A stretch of DNA of 64,000 nucleotides from CBDDFS01 sp965227255 (GTDB lineage: Bacteria; Bacteroidota; Bacteroidia; Flavobacteriales_E; Vicingaceae), in the NCBI GenBank assembly GCA_965227255.1, contig CBDDFS010000001.1, forward strand, positions 124,001 through 188,000. Reading direction: 5' to 3'. Shown here piece after piece: positions 49,531-57,258 of this stretch (position 1 is the first letter of the stretch; every line of letters starts with the position of its first letter). The notes beneath the pieces are model-generated. The model searched no databases and was not told the DNA's origin. It saw only the letters and a program-made list of their open reading frames with translations. A program made the translations under genes and the position numbers.

Positions 49531-51429
49531 TTACTTCTTATCCTCAACTTCTTCAAAGTCTACATCCGTCACTTCATCCTGACCGTCGTTTGAGGCCTGT
49601 TCAGCGCCGGCATCACCTCCGGCTTCATTTGAAGCGTTATACATATCCTGAGAAGCAGCCTGGAATACTGTATTTAGATTTTCCATGGCTTTGTCAATTC
49701 CATCCAGATCCTGAGCTTCGTGAGCTTTTTTCAACTCCGCCAAAGCGTCTTCGATCGGTTTTTTCTTGTCTTCAGGAAGTTTGTCGCCAAACTCTTTCAG
49801 CTGTTTCTCCGTTTGGAAGATCATGCTGTCAGCTGAATTCAGTTTATCAACTTTCTCTTTCTCCTGCTGATCAGCTTCCGCATTTTCTTCAGCTTCTCTC
49901 TTCATCTTTTCGATTTCATCATCGCTCAATCCAGAGGAAGCTTCAATTCGAATGCTTTGTTCTTTTCCTGTCGCCTTATCCTTGGCAGAAACATTCATTA
50001 TACCGTTGGCATCAATATCAAAGGTTACTTCAATTTGAGGAACACCTCTCGGTGCTGGTGGAATTCCATCGAGGTGGAATCTTCCGATGGTTTTATTACC
50101 GCTGGCCATTGGTCTCTCTCCCTGAAGAACATGGATCTCAACAGAAGGCTGATTGTCAGCAGCCGTTGAGAATGTTTCAGATTTCTTCGTTGGAATGGTT
50201 GTATTAGACTCAATCAATTTCGTCATAACACCACCCATCGTTTCAATACCAAGACTTAAAGGAGTAACATCAAGAAGAAGTACGTCTTTTACTTCACCTG
50301 TCAATACACCTCCCTGGATAGCTGCACCAACTGCAACTACTTCATCAGGGTTTACACCTTTTGAAGGATCTTTTCCAAAGAATTTCTTAACTGCGTCTTG
50401 AACTGCAGGAATTCTTGTGGAACCACCAACCAGAATTACCTCATCAATATCAGAAGTAGACATGCTGGCATTTTTCAATGCTGTTTTACATGGCTCAATT
50501 GTTCTTTCGATCAAGTCGTGCGCCAGTCTTTCGAAATCAGCTCTTGATAGCGTTCTAACAAGGTGCTTTGGACCACTTCCAGTAGCCGTAATATAAGGCA
50601 GATTGATCTCAGTTTGAGTTGTACTTGACAATTCAATCTTTGCTTTCTCAGCAGCTTCTTTCAATCTCTGAAGAGCCATTGGATCTTCTCTAAGATCCAT
50701 GTTCTCATCTTTTTTGAATTCATCTGCCAACCAGTCAATAATCACCTGGTCAAAGTCGTCACCACCAAGGTGAGTATCTCCATCGGTAGATTTTACTTCA
50801 AAAACACCGTCACCCAATTCAAGGATGGAAACATCATGTGTTCCACCACCCAAATCGAATACAACGATCTTCATGTCTTTATTTCTTTTATCAAGTCCAT
50901 AAGCCAGAGAGGCAGCAGTTGGTTCGTTGATAATTCTTTTCACTTTCAATCCGGCAACTTCACCTGCTTCTTTCGTAGCTTGACGCTGAGCATCATTAAA
51001 GTATGCTGGTACAGTAATAACAGCTTCTGATACACTGGATCCAAGATAATCTTCAGCCGTTTTCTTCATTTTCTGAAGAACCATGGCAGAAATTTCCTGT
51101 GGAGTATATAGTCTGTCGTTAATTTTTACTCTAGGTGTATTATTGTCACCTTTTACTACCTCATAAGGTACTCTGTCAATTTCTTTCTGACATTCTGAGT
51201 ATTGGTTTCCCATAAACCTTTTGATCGAGTATATGGTGTTCGTTGGGTTCGTAATAGCCTGTCTTTTGGCCGGATCCCCTACTTTTCTCTCTCCACCTTC
51301 TATGAAGGCCACAATAGAGGGTGTCGTCCTCTTTCCTTCGCTGTTAGGGATCACAACTGGCTCGTTACCTTCCATTACGGCAACGCACGAGTTCGTTGTT
51401 CCCAGGTCAATTCCAATAATCTTACTCAT
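49531..51429 (-). CDS. dnaK: Molecular chaperone DnaK (Hsp70)
   Basis: 632 residues. Family signatures: IGIDLGTTNSCVAVMEG at the N-terminus, VFDLGGGTHDVSILELG (here THDVS instead of the commoner TFDVS), VILVGGSTRIPAVQDAVKKFFG and the linker DVLLLDVTPLSLGIETMGG. The substrate-binding domain and lid end in the acidic EVTDVDFEEVEDKK tail. It folds proteins together with DnaJ and GrpE, which are not nearby. Single-gene unit with a strong terminator; two matching inverted repeats lie about 100-150 bp upstream. Confidence 0.98.
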   Translation of the reverse strand: MSKIIGIDLGTTNSCVAVMEGNEPVVIPNSEGKRTTPSIVAFIEGGERKVGDPAKRQAITNPTNTIYSIKRFMGNQYSECQKEIDRVPYEVVKGDNNTPRVKINDRLYTPQEISAMVLQKMKKTAEDYLGSSVSEAVITVPAYFNDAQRQATKEAGEVAGLKVKRIINEPTAASLAYGLDKRNKDMKIVVFDLGGGTHDVSILELGDGVFEVKSTDGDTHLGGDDFDQVIIDWLADEFKKDENMDLREDPMALQRLKEAAEKAKIELSSTTQTEINLPYITATGSGPKHLVRTLSRADFERLAHDLIERTIEPCKTALKNASMSTSDIDEVILVGGSTRIPAVQDAVKKFFGKDPSKGVNPDEVVAVGAAIQGGVLTGEVKDVLLLDVTPLSLGIETMGGVMTKLIESNTTIPTKKSETFSTAADNQPSVEIHVLQGERPMASGNKTIGRFHLDGIPPAPRGVPQIEVTFDIDANGIMNVSAKDKATGKEQSIRIEASSGLSDDEIEKMKREAEENAEADQQEKEKVDKLNSADSMIFQTEKQLKEFGDKLPEDKKKPIEDALAELKKAHEAQDLDGIDKAMENLNTVFQAASQDMYNASNEAGGDAGAEQASNDGQDEVTDVDFEEVEDKK

Positions 51430-51480
51430 AGTTATTTCTTTATAATATTCGCGTTGTTCAGATTATATACTTCAATCTTC

Positions 51481-51498
51481 GTGCCAAAGAACAGGCAC
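51481..51498 (-). other. Hairpin in the dnaK upstream region
   Basis: GTGCC and GGCAC pair around an 8-nt loop, 51 bp before the dnaK ATG. It could be a short structure in the 5' untranslated region; no further support. Confidence 0.3.
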
Positions 51499-51533
51499 AA
51501 GTGGGAAAAGTAATTATGTCACGTCGGAAAGCC

Positions 51534-51583
51534 TTGTCAGCCGCGAATCTGACAAAAAATGACAAATAGACAGTTATTTGTCA
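51534..51583. promoter_or_regulatory. Two tandem inverted repeats upstream of dnaK
   Basis: IR1: TTGTCAG (51534-51540), 8-nt spacer, CTGACAA (51549-51555). IR2: TGACAAAT (51560-51567), 8-nt spacer, ATTTGTCA (51576-51583). Both have perfect arms built on TGACA/TGTCA and the same spacer length. IR2 overlaps the stop codon of the upstream DUF4249 gene. This differs from CIRCE (TTAGCACTC-N9-GAGTGCTAA). Confidence 0.6.
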
Positions 51584-52692
51584 CATGTAATGGCCTCAGA
51601 AGGACTGCTGCCATATACTGCACAGGCAAATCGGTCCCTTGTATAGTCACTTCGGATCAATTGTCTTGCGCTGTTATCATCCATCAGGAAATGTTCATCG
51701 GTAACAACGAAACGGTAGGAAAATACACCCAGGCCGTTTTCTATGTTTGTATAACTTGGAGTCTCTCCGGCTATACTTGTCAAACTCGCATCTTGCACAG
51801 ACAGATAAATGTCTAGATCCGGACCAACGGCGGTAAAGGTCAGGTCAGAAATCGTTCCATTTCTTTTAATACTCTCTGGAAGTTGAGAAGCGAGGATGGA
51901 ATAGAATTTTTCCCCATCAAAATCAATGTCAACCTTTTTAAAACCGTCTGTGACATCAATACTGTTTACTTCTCCGATCACAAAAGTGGTACTGCTATCT
52001 CTCCAGTATTGCTGATCGCTTGAGCTCTTGACTGAATCTGTGTAATAATATGTCATTTCCAACATGAACCTCTCTGAAAGGGCATCCGCATCATATTCAA
52101 AAGTGTATGGTTTGTTGTAATTCGTTCCCGTGTAAAATTTCATTCTTTCTAGAAAGTTGCTGGGGTTAGGTTTCGGACTGATGGGTCGAATCCTGTTGTA
52201 ATCTCCCAACACTATTTCACTGGTAGATACGGCTCCAGTTTTCGTATGAGTGATCTCAAGTCTGTATGTTTCTCCCGGAAGAAGGATCTCATTTTCCAGA
52301 CCATTATTGCCTGATGATACCGGAGTATTCAGATAGTATAGTCGATTTTGAGTGCTGAATATTCCATCATCATTCAATGGTATACCCGTAGTATCCTTGC
52401 AGACATATTCCTCAACTGTACCGTCTATTTTAACGTGAATGAGTTTAACTTCAATTTCACCCTCAGCATAATTGGTAATACTGGCATTTCCGGCCAATTC
52501 TCGAGCATCCCCTTCACCTTTGAATGTTGGATTGATTCTAAAATACTGAGTAGTATTTTGTGGTTCCAATAAAGCAAAGACTACCGGAACAGGATCTCCG
52601 TCTGTAAATAGGTCGACTTCTGTCTCACATGACGTGAAAGCAAGAAGCATAGAAAGGGCGAGAATAGTACCTCTTTTTAGACGAAATTTCAT
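51574..52692 (-). CDS. DUF4249 lipoprotein
   Basis: 372 residues with a lipobox (LAFTSC, Cys22). Matches DUF4249: EVDLFTDGDPVPVVFALLEP near the N-terminus, LLPGETYRLEITHTKTG in the middle, and beta-rich sandwich strands throughout. The family is frequently found with TonB-dependent receptors, but none is adjacent here. Probably an outer-membrane or surface lipoprotein. A -7-like box (TACTTTTA) lies 7 nt before the ATG. The stop codon overlaps the dnaK inverted repeat. Confidence 0.85.
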   Translation of the reverse strand: MKFRLKRGTILALSMLLAFTSCETEVDLFTDGDPVPVVFALLEPQNTTQYFRINPTFKGEGDARELAGNASITNYAEGEIEVKLIHVKIDGTVEEYVCKDTTGIPLNDDGIFSTQNRLYYLNTPVSSGNNGLENEILLPGETYRLEITHTKTGAVSTSEIVLGDYNRIRPISPKPNPSNFLERMKFYTGTNYNKPYTFEYDADALSERFMLEMTYYYTDSVKSSSDQQYWRDSSTTFVIGEVNSIDVTDGFKKVDIDFDGEKFYSILASQLPESIKRNGTISDLTFTAVGPDLDIYLSVQDASLTSIAGETPSYTNIENGLGVFSYRFVVTDEHFLMDDNSARQLIRSDYTRDRFACAVYGSSPSEAITCDK

Positions 52693-52825
52693 AGGGGCGT
52701 AAAAGTATGATTATTTATGCTTTGTTAATCTGTTATTTGTTTAATTGGTCGAATAGGGCAATGAAAGGCAGATATGGGTTTTGTAATTCTATATGGACAA
52801 TTGGTTGAAAGAGCGAAGGGAATTC

Positions 52826-52920
52826 GGAATTTGGAATTTGGAAATCCAATGTATTCCTAACCTTATCAACTCATCACCTTATCCACTTATCCCCTCATCA
52901 CCTCATCCACATATCCTCCA
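52826..52920. repeat. Low-complexity intergenic DNA before panB
   Basis: 52826-52846 has tandem GGAATTT units ending GGAAATC, similar to the flanks of the palindromic repeat. 52857-52920 is a degenerate TCATCACCTTATCCAC-like repeat, C/T-rich on the plus strand. No gene or hairpin terminator is visible in the 268-bp gap, apart from the panB -7 box. Confidence 0.5.
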
Positions 52921-52931
52921 ATTATATTTTT

Positions 52932-52939
52932 TAGCTTTG
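52932..52939 (+). promoter_or_regulatory. -7 box (TAGCTTTG) for panB
   Basis: Exact TAnnTTTG match 21 nt before the panB ATG. No TTG at the -33 position. Confidence 0.4.
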
Positions 52940-52960
52940 CCTCACTTATAATGATACATC

Positions 52961-53779
52961 ATGTCTACAGCTAAGTCGAACGTCAGAAGAGTAACTACAC
53001 ACACTCTTCAGGAAATGAAACAGAGTGGAGAAAAAATCTCCATGCTTACAGCATATGATTATTCTCTGGCCAAGATCATTGATTCAGCCGGAATTGATGT
53101 CATTCTGGTTGGCGACTCGGCCTCTAATGTAATGGCTGGACATGAAACCACACTTCCCATAACCCTTGATCAAATGATCTATCATGCTTCTTCGGTTGTA
53201 AGAGGCATCGACCGTTCATTGATTGTAGTTGACCTGCCATTTGGTGCATATCAGGGAAATTCAAAAGAAGCCCTTAATTCAGCTATTCGAATTATGAAGG
53301 AATCAGGTGCTCATGCAGTCAAACTAGAAGGTGGAGCCGAAGTGGTTGAATCAATTGAAAGAATTATCTCGGCCGGAATCCCCGTAATGGGTCACCTCGG
53401 ACTCACCCCGCAATCCATTTACAAATTCGGAACCTACGTGGTCAGAGCCAAGGAAGAGGAAGAAGCTGCTAAGCTTATTGAGGATGCCCATCTTCTTGAG
53501 AAAGCTGGTTGTTTTGCTCTTGTAATTGAAAAAGTACCAGCCAAACTCGGAGAACAACTCAGCAAAGAGATCAACATTCCAATCATAGGAATTGGTGCTG
53601 GTGGTGGTGTAGACGGACAAGTGTTGGTTCTGCACGATATGCTTGGAATCACCCATGAATTCAGCCCGCGTTTTCTTAGAAGATATCTTTCACTGTACGA
53701 TGAAATAGGCAACGCTGTCAAGTCCTACATAGGTGATGTGAAGTCGGGCGACTTCCCAAATAAAAACGAACAATACTGA
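52961..53779 (+). CDS. panB: 3-methyl-2-oxobutanoate hydroxymethyltransferase
   Basis: 272 residues. PanB motifs: ISMLTAYDYSLAKIIDSAGI, VGDSASNVMAGHETTLPITL, VKLEGGAEVVESIERIISAG, MGHLGLTPQS, and IGIGAGGGVDGQVLVLHDM. It adds a hydroxymethyl group from methylene-tetrahydrofolate to 2-oxoisovalerate, giving ketopantoate for pantothenate and CoA. Note GAGGGVDGQ where GAGxxCDGQ is usual. The next gene starts 6 bp later with TTG, which suggests coupling. Confidence 0.96.
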   Translation: MSTAKSNVRRVTTHTLQEMKQSGEKISMLTAYDYSLAKIIDSAGIDVILVGDSASNVMAGHETTLPITLDQMIYHASSVVRGIDRSLIVVDLPFGAYQGNSKEALNSAIRIMKESGAHAVKLEGGAEVVESIERIISAGIPVMGHLGLTPQSIYKFGTYVVRAKEEEEAAKLIEDAHLLEKAGCFALVIEKVPAKLGEQLSKEINIPIIGIGAGGGVDGQVLVLHDMLGITHEFSPRFLRRYLSLYDEIGNAVKSYIGDVKSGDFPNKNEQY

Positions 53780-53785
53780 TCCTTT

Positions 53786-54484
53786 TTGCAAAAGCAGAAA
53801 TTAACTGAAAAGGATATCCTTTATGAGGATAATCACCTGATCGCCGTGCGCAAAGAAGCCGGTATATTAGTACAGGGTGATAAAACAGGTGACACATCTC
53901 TATCCGATAGTCTTGCTGAATTCCTCAAAGTAAAATACAAGAAACCTGGCAATGTATTTGTTGGTTTGATTCACCGAATCGACAGACCGGTGAGTGGATT
54001 GGTCTTATTCGCCAAAACATCAAAAGGTCTTTCCAGAATGAATGAAGTATTCCGAAAAAGGGAAGTGAAGAAAATCTATCTGGCTCTTGTTGAAGGCCAT
54101 GTAGATCAGGCAGACGGCAAACTTGTTGATTATTTAACCAAGAATGCTTCGCAGAATAAGTCCTATGCTTCAAAAAGCGAAAAGGACGGATATAAAAAAG
54201 CGGAATTGGAATTTATAACAAAACAGCACCTCGACAACTATTCATTGCTTGAAGTACGGCCTCATACCGGTCGACATCACCAGATCCGGGTTCAATTGGC
54301 TCAAATGGGACATATTATCAAGGGCGATCTCAAGTATGGAGCAAAGCGAAGTAATAAAGATGCCTCGATCTGCCTCCATGCCCATCGACTTGAATTTGTT
54401 CATCCAGTTAATAAAGAAAAGGTTGTAATCGAATGCCCAATACCAGAATCAGACTCCTGGATTGGAATGACATCTGACATCTGA
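53786..54484 (+). CDS. RluA-type RNA pseudouridine synthase
   Basis: 232 residues beginning at TTG 53786, 6 bp after panB; there is no usable ATG before the conserved ILYEDNHLIAVRKEAG. The catalytic motif is GLIHRIDRPVSGLVLFAKT with the essential Asp in HRIDRP (HRLDRPTSG in relatives), followed by RPHTGRHHQIRVQLAQMGH. No N-terminal S4 domain is present. The family isomerises uridines in 23S rRNA or tRNA; the exact target is not predictable. The last codons repeat TGACATC three times, and the gene is convergent with xerD. Confidence 0.93.
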   Translation: MQKQKLTEKDILYEDNHLIAVRKEAGILVQGDKTGDTSLSDSLAEFLKVKYKKPGNVFVGLIHRIDRPVSGLVLFAKTSKGLSRMNEVFRKREVKKIYLALVEGHVDQADGKLVDYLTKNASQNKSYASKSEKDGYKKAELEFITKQHLDNYSLLEVRPHTGRHHQIRVQLAQMGHIIKGDLKYGAKRSNKDASICLHAHRLEFVHPVNKEKVVIECPIPESDSWIGMTSDI

Positions 54485-54511
54485 CATTGTGCATCATTCA
54501 TCATGGCGATG

Positions 54512-55420
54512 TCAATTCCTTCTGGATCGCGGATGAAACTGCGTAATCGTATCTCTCAGATACTCGCGATCGAGATGAGTATATATTTCAGTAGTAATAA
54601 TAGACTCATGTCCAAGCATTTCTTGAACTGCCCGAAGGTCTGCTCCACCTTCTACCAAATGTGTGGCAAAAGAATGTCGGAATGTGTGCGGACTAACATT
54701 CTTCTTAATCCCGGCCTTTATACAGAGATCTTTAATGATCTTAAATACCATTACGCGAGACAATTTCCTACCTCTGCGGTTGAGAAATACGATGTCCTCA
54801 GAAGATTTTTCCACTTCCATGTGGTTTCGGTAGTGTTCAAGGTATAATTTGATCTGCTTCGAGGATTCTCCTCCAATGGGCACAATCCTTTCTTTATTAC
54901 CTTTCCCTATTACTCTCACAAAACCCTGTTCCATCAAAAGATGAGATAACTTAAGGTCAATAAGCTCACTGACTCGTAATCCGCTTCCATAAAGGGTTTC
55001 TAGCATTGCCCTGTTACGTTGACCTTCATTTTTACTAAGATCGATCTGCGCTATTAGGGAGTTGATCTCTTCTATGCTAAGAACAACGGGAAGCTTTCTA
55101 GAAAGCTTTGGAGAATCGAGAAGATCAGTTGGATTTTTACGAACTATATCCTCCAGAACCAGGAATGAGAAGAAGGCTTTTATACCACTTATAATTCTGG
55201 ATTGTGATCTTGCCGAAATACCCAGTTCCGCAATCCAGTTCACAAAGCTTCTCAAGTCTTTAAGTGAAACATTTGCTAATGTTAGGTCGGGATTATTCAA
55301 CTCGACGTACTGAGCGAATTTGCTCACATCATTCATATATGCGTCAATGGAAGCATCGGAAAGTCCTTTTTCCAATTTTAAATATGATTTGAATCCCTTA
55401 ATCTCAACAACCCATTTCAT
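54512..55420 (-). CDS. xerD: Site-specific tyrosine recombinase XerD
   Basis: 302 residues: an N-terminal SAM-like core-binding domain (about 1-95) and a C-terminal catalytic domain with the complete set Arg (YGSGLRVSELIDLKL), Lys hairpin, HTFRHSFATHLVEGG (His and Arg), GHESI (His) and the nucleophile Tyr in TEIYTHLD. Length and sequence fit the chromosomal XerD that resolves chromosome dimers at dif, not a phage integrase. Divergent from aroQ. Confidence 0.95.
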   Translation of the reverse strand: MKWVVEIKGFKSYLKLEKGLSDASIDAYMNDVSKFAQYVELNNPDLTLANVSLKDLRSFVNWIAELGISARSQSRIISGIKAFFSFLVLEDIVRKNPTDLLDSPKLSRKLPVVLSIEEINSLIAQIDLSKNEGQRNRAMLETLYGSGLRVSELIDLKLSHLLMEQGFVRVIGKGNKERIVPIGGESSKQIKLYLEHYRNHMEVEKSSEDIVFLNRRGRKLSRVMVFKIIKDLCIKAGIKKNVSPHTFRHSFATHLVEGGADLRAVQEMLGHESIITTEIYTHLDREYLRDTITQFHPRSRRN

Positions 55421-55458
55421 GGATTCGAGTATTTTTACACTGCGACAACTGGAATGGA

Positions 55459-55884
55459 ATGAAGATCAGAATAGTAAATGGCCCCAACCTGAATCTCCTT
55501 GGCAAAAGGGAAGTCAATGTATATGGAAATAAAGATTTCGAAAGCTTTCTCAAGGAATTACAACAGGCTTACAGTGACATAAATATAGACTATTTTCAGT
55601 CGAATATAGAAGGAGAAATCATCGACGATCTTCAGAATTCAGATGGAAAATACGATGGTATCATTCTAAATGCAGGAGGTTACACTCATACCTCAGTAGC
55701 CATTGCCGATGCCATTGCATCAATCGATACCCAGGTAATTGAAGTTCATATTTCCAACATAATGAACAGGGAAGAATTCAGAGAAAAATCCATCATCGCA
55801 GCATCATGCACTGGCACGATAAGTGGCTTCGGACTGCTTTCGTATGAACTTGCAGTCGAATACTTAATTAGAAGTGCGAATTAA
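55459..55884 (+). CDS. aroQ: 3-dehydroquinate dehydratase, type II
   Basis: 141 residues, typical for the dodecameric type II enzyme of the shikimate pathway. Motifs: IVNGPNLNLLGKREVNVYG, FQSNIEGEIIDDLQ, ILNAGGYTHTSVAIADAI (catalytic Asn/His region), EVHISNIMNREEFR and TISGFGLLSYELA. The catalytic Tyr lies in the VYG of the first motif. It overlaps the stop of the convergent secreted-protein gene by 4 bp. Confidence 0.96.
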   Translation: MKIRIVNGPNLNLLGKREVNVYGNKDFESFLKELQQAYSDINIDYFQSNIEGEIIDDLQNSDGKYDGIILNAGGYTHTSVAIADAIASIDTQVIEVHISNIMNREEFREKSIIAASCTGTISGFGLLSYELAVEYLIRSAN

Positions 55885-56321
55885 CGCTGGAAAGCAACCA
55901 TGCCTATAGCACAGCCCTGAGTATTGTCCTCGAAAGTATAAGCCAAATAATACAAACCAGACTTTTTGCAAACGAACTCAACCGACTCATAATGCTTTTT
56001 GGTCTGGGGATTATAACTGCTGGCTAAAAGACCGGAAGCATCGAACAACTGAAAAATCACTTTCTCATTATATTCGCCTGAATTACAAGCGGTGAGAAAA
56101 TACTTAGTGTCCTTACTCAGAATGAGCTGAAACTTCGCTGTAGGCCTTGCGTTTTGCTCATTACCAGCCTTCAACTTGAACTTGAAGTCTTTCAAATAAG
56201 TGTATCCATCGATGGTTGGATAACATTTATTCACCAATTGCTCGTTACACTGAGCGCTAACTCCTCCTACGATGAACAGACAAAATAGAGTTGCAAATAA
56301 ATTTTTCATCAAATCCTTCAT
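55881..56321 (-). CDS. Small secreted beta-rich protein
   Basis: 146 residues; the start is at 56321, with an alternative ATG at 56309. The signal peptide ends VGGVSAQ. The mature part has several beta strands and six cysteines (CNEQLVNKC, TACNSGE, FVCKKSGLYYLAYTF, GCAIGMVAF) likely paired as disulfides. I recognise no family. The last strand pattern resembles proteins that report a small jelly-roll or emp24-like fold. It is the last gene of the Sia-type operon, 1 bp after the lipoprotein gene, so it may be a cargo or periplasmic partner of the transporter (inference). Confidence 0.7.
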   Translation of the reverse strand: MKDLMKNLFATLFCLFIVGGVSAQCNEQLVNKCYPTIDGYTYLKDFKFKLKAGNEQNARPTAKFQLILSKDTKYFLTACNSGEYNEKVIFQLFDASGLLASSYNPQTKKHYESVEFVCKKSGLYYLAYTFEDNTQGCAIGMVAFQR

Positions 56322-56322
56322 A

Positions 56323-57258
56323 TTAGTTTATACACTTATTTCTTACTTCTGTTACAACTTCGATAATATTTTTCAAAGTCTCTTTACTGATGGTCACCGT
56401 ACTGGTACTGTTATCAACAACAACTAGTTTCCCATCTACTTCCTTCATCTCAGCTTCTCCTCTGGTCGTTTCGATTTTAACACCTTCAAATGCCAATCTG
56501 ATCTTATTAAAATCTGCTGCAATGTTAGCCATACTTTCGTCAGATTCGTACTGACTTAGTAACAAAGCAATGTCTTCCATGGCAATTTTTTGTTCTCCGA
56601 TCCTTTCAATCAATTCGGCATTCTCTGATTCTTTGGCAACCTGACACGTGATATATAGTCCTTCAATCCAAGCACCTGTCACCGATAATATACTGAGATC
56701 TGATCTTCCCTGCTCTCTGAGATATTCATCCATTCTGTTGAAATTGCTCGTGGTAATGTAGAGCAAAGAGTCTAAATTTTCCTTGTTGCTGCTCAATCGC
56801 TTCAATGTGGTAAAGTCAAAAAACTGTCCCACCTTGATCAGATCAGCCATTTCCTTTACAGCGTTCAAATAACTGAGCGTGGAAATAGTTTTCTCATAAA
56901 TGTTTATGTATCCAAGATCAGCTCCGTATACACCCAGATTCAAGGCCTGCTTATAATTCGTAGTGTATTTTTCCGCATTGTCTGTTGAATTCAAAATTCC
57001 TTCATCATATTCGGCGCCTGAAGCCTTGATCAAGGCCACAATTTCTACCGGACTAGGGATTCGTTGAATGATCTCAGTCAAAACGGCATCAGACATCTTT
57101 GTTTCCACCTGTTCTGTTTCCTCATTCATAAGATTATCAAGGTTTTCGCTATCGCTTTGATCGCCATCTGATCCACATGCGAAGGCAAATATTACCATTG
57201 CCATAAATGAAGAGCGAAGAGCATTTCTCCAGAACTTCTTGTTATTCAATGTGTTCAT
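56323..57258 (-). CDS. Helical lipoprotein in the Sia-type transporter operon
   Basis: 311 residues. The signal ends in IFAFAC (Cys28), followed by GSDGDQSDSEN, an acidic linker. The remainder is almost wholly helical (ALNLGVYGADLGYINIYEKT; RMDEYLREQGRSDLSILSV; EDIALLLSQYESDESM). I know no named family. It overlaps the ABC-transporter gene by 4 bp (ATGA), so it is translationally coupled to it. A periplasmic or outer-membrane partner of that transporter is the simplest reading (inference). Confidence 0.75.
   Translation of the reverse strand: MNTLNNKKFWRNALRSSFMAMVIFAFACGSDGDQSDSENLDNLMNEETEQVETKMSDAVLTEIIQRIPSPVEIVALIKASGAEYDEGILNSTDNAEKYTTNYKQALNLGVYGADLGYINIYEKTISTLSYLNAVKEMADLIKVGQFFDFTTLKRLSSNKENLDSLLYITTSNFNRMDEYLREQGRSDLSILSVTGAWIEGLYITCQVAKESENAELIERIGEQKIAMEDIALLLSQYESDESMANIAADFNKIRLAFEGVKIETTRGEAEMKEVDGKLVVVDNSTSTVTISKETLKNIIEVVTEVRNKCIN

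Noticed and set aside
49515..50207. 230-codon open frame on the plus strand
   Set aside because: Antisense to dnaK; the translation is Leu/Ser/Arg-rich without domain signals, and dnaK is certain.
51534..51583. CIRCE element for HrcA upstream of dnaK
   Set aside because: The arms (TGACA/TGTCA, 8-bp spacer) do not match TTAGCACTC-N9-GAGTGCTAA.
54468..54514. Terminator between the pseudouridine synthase gene and xerD
   Set aside because: Only 7-bp arms (TGACATC/GATGTCA) lying partly within coding sequence, and no T-tract.
54512..55420. Tyrosine recombinase as a sign of a mobile element
   Set aside because: Sequence and length fit housekeeping XerD; no att repeats, tRNA target or phage genes lie beside it.
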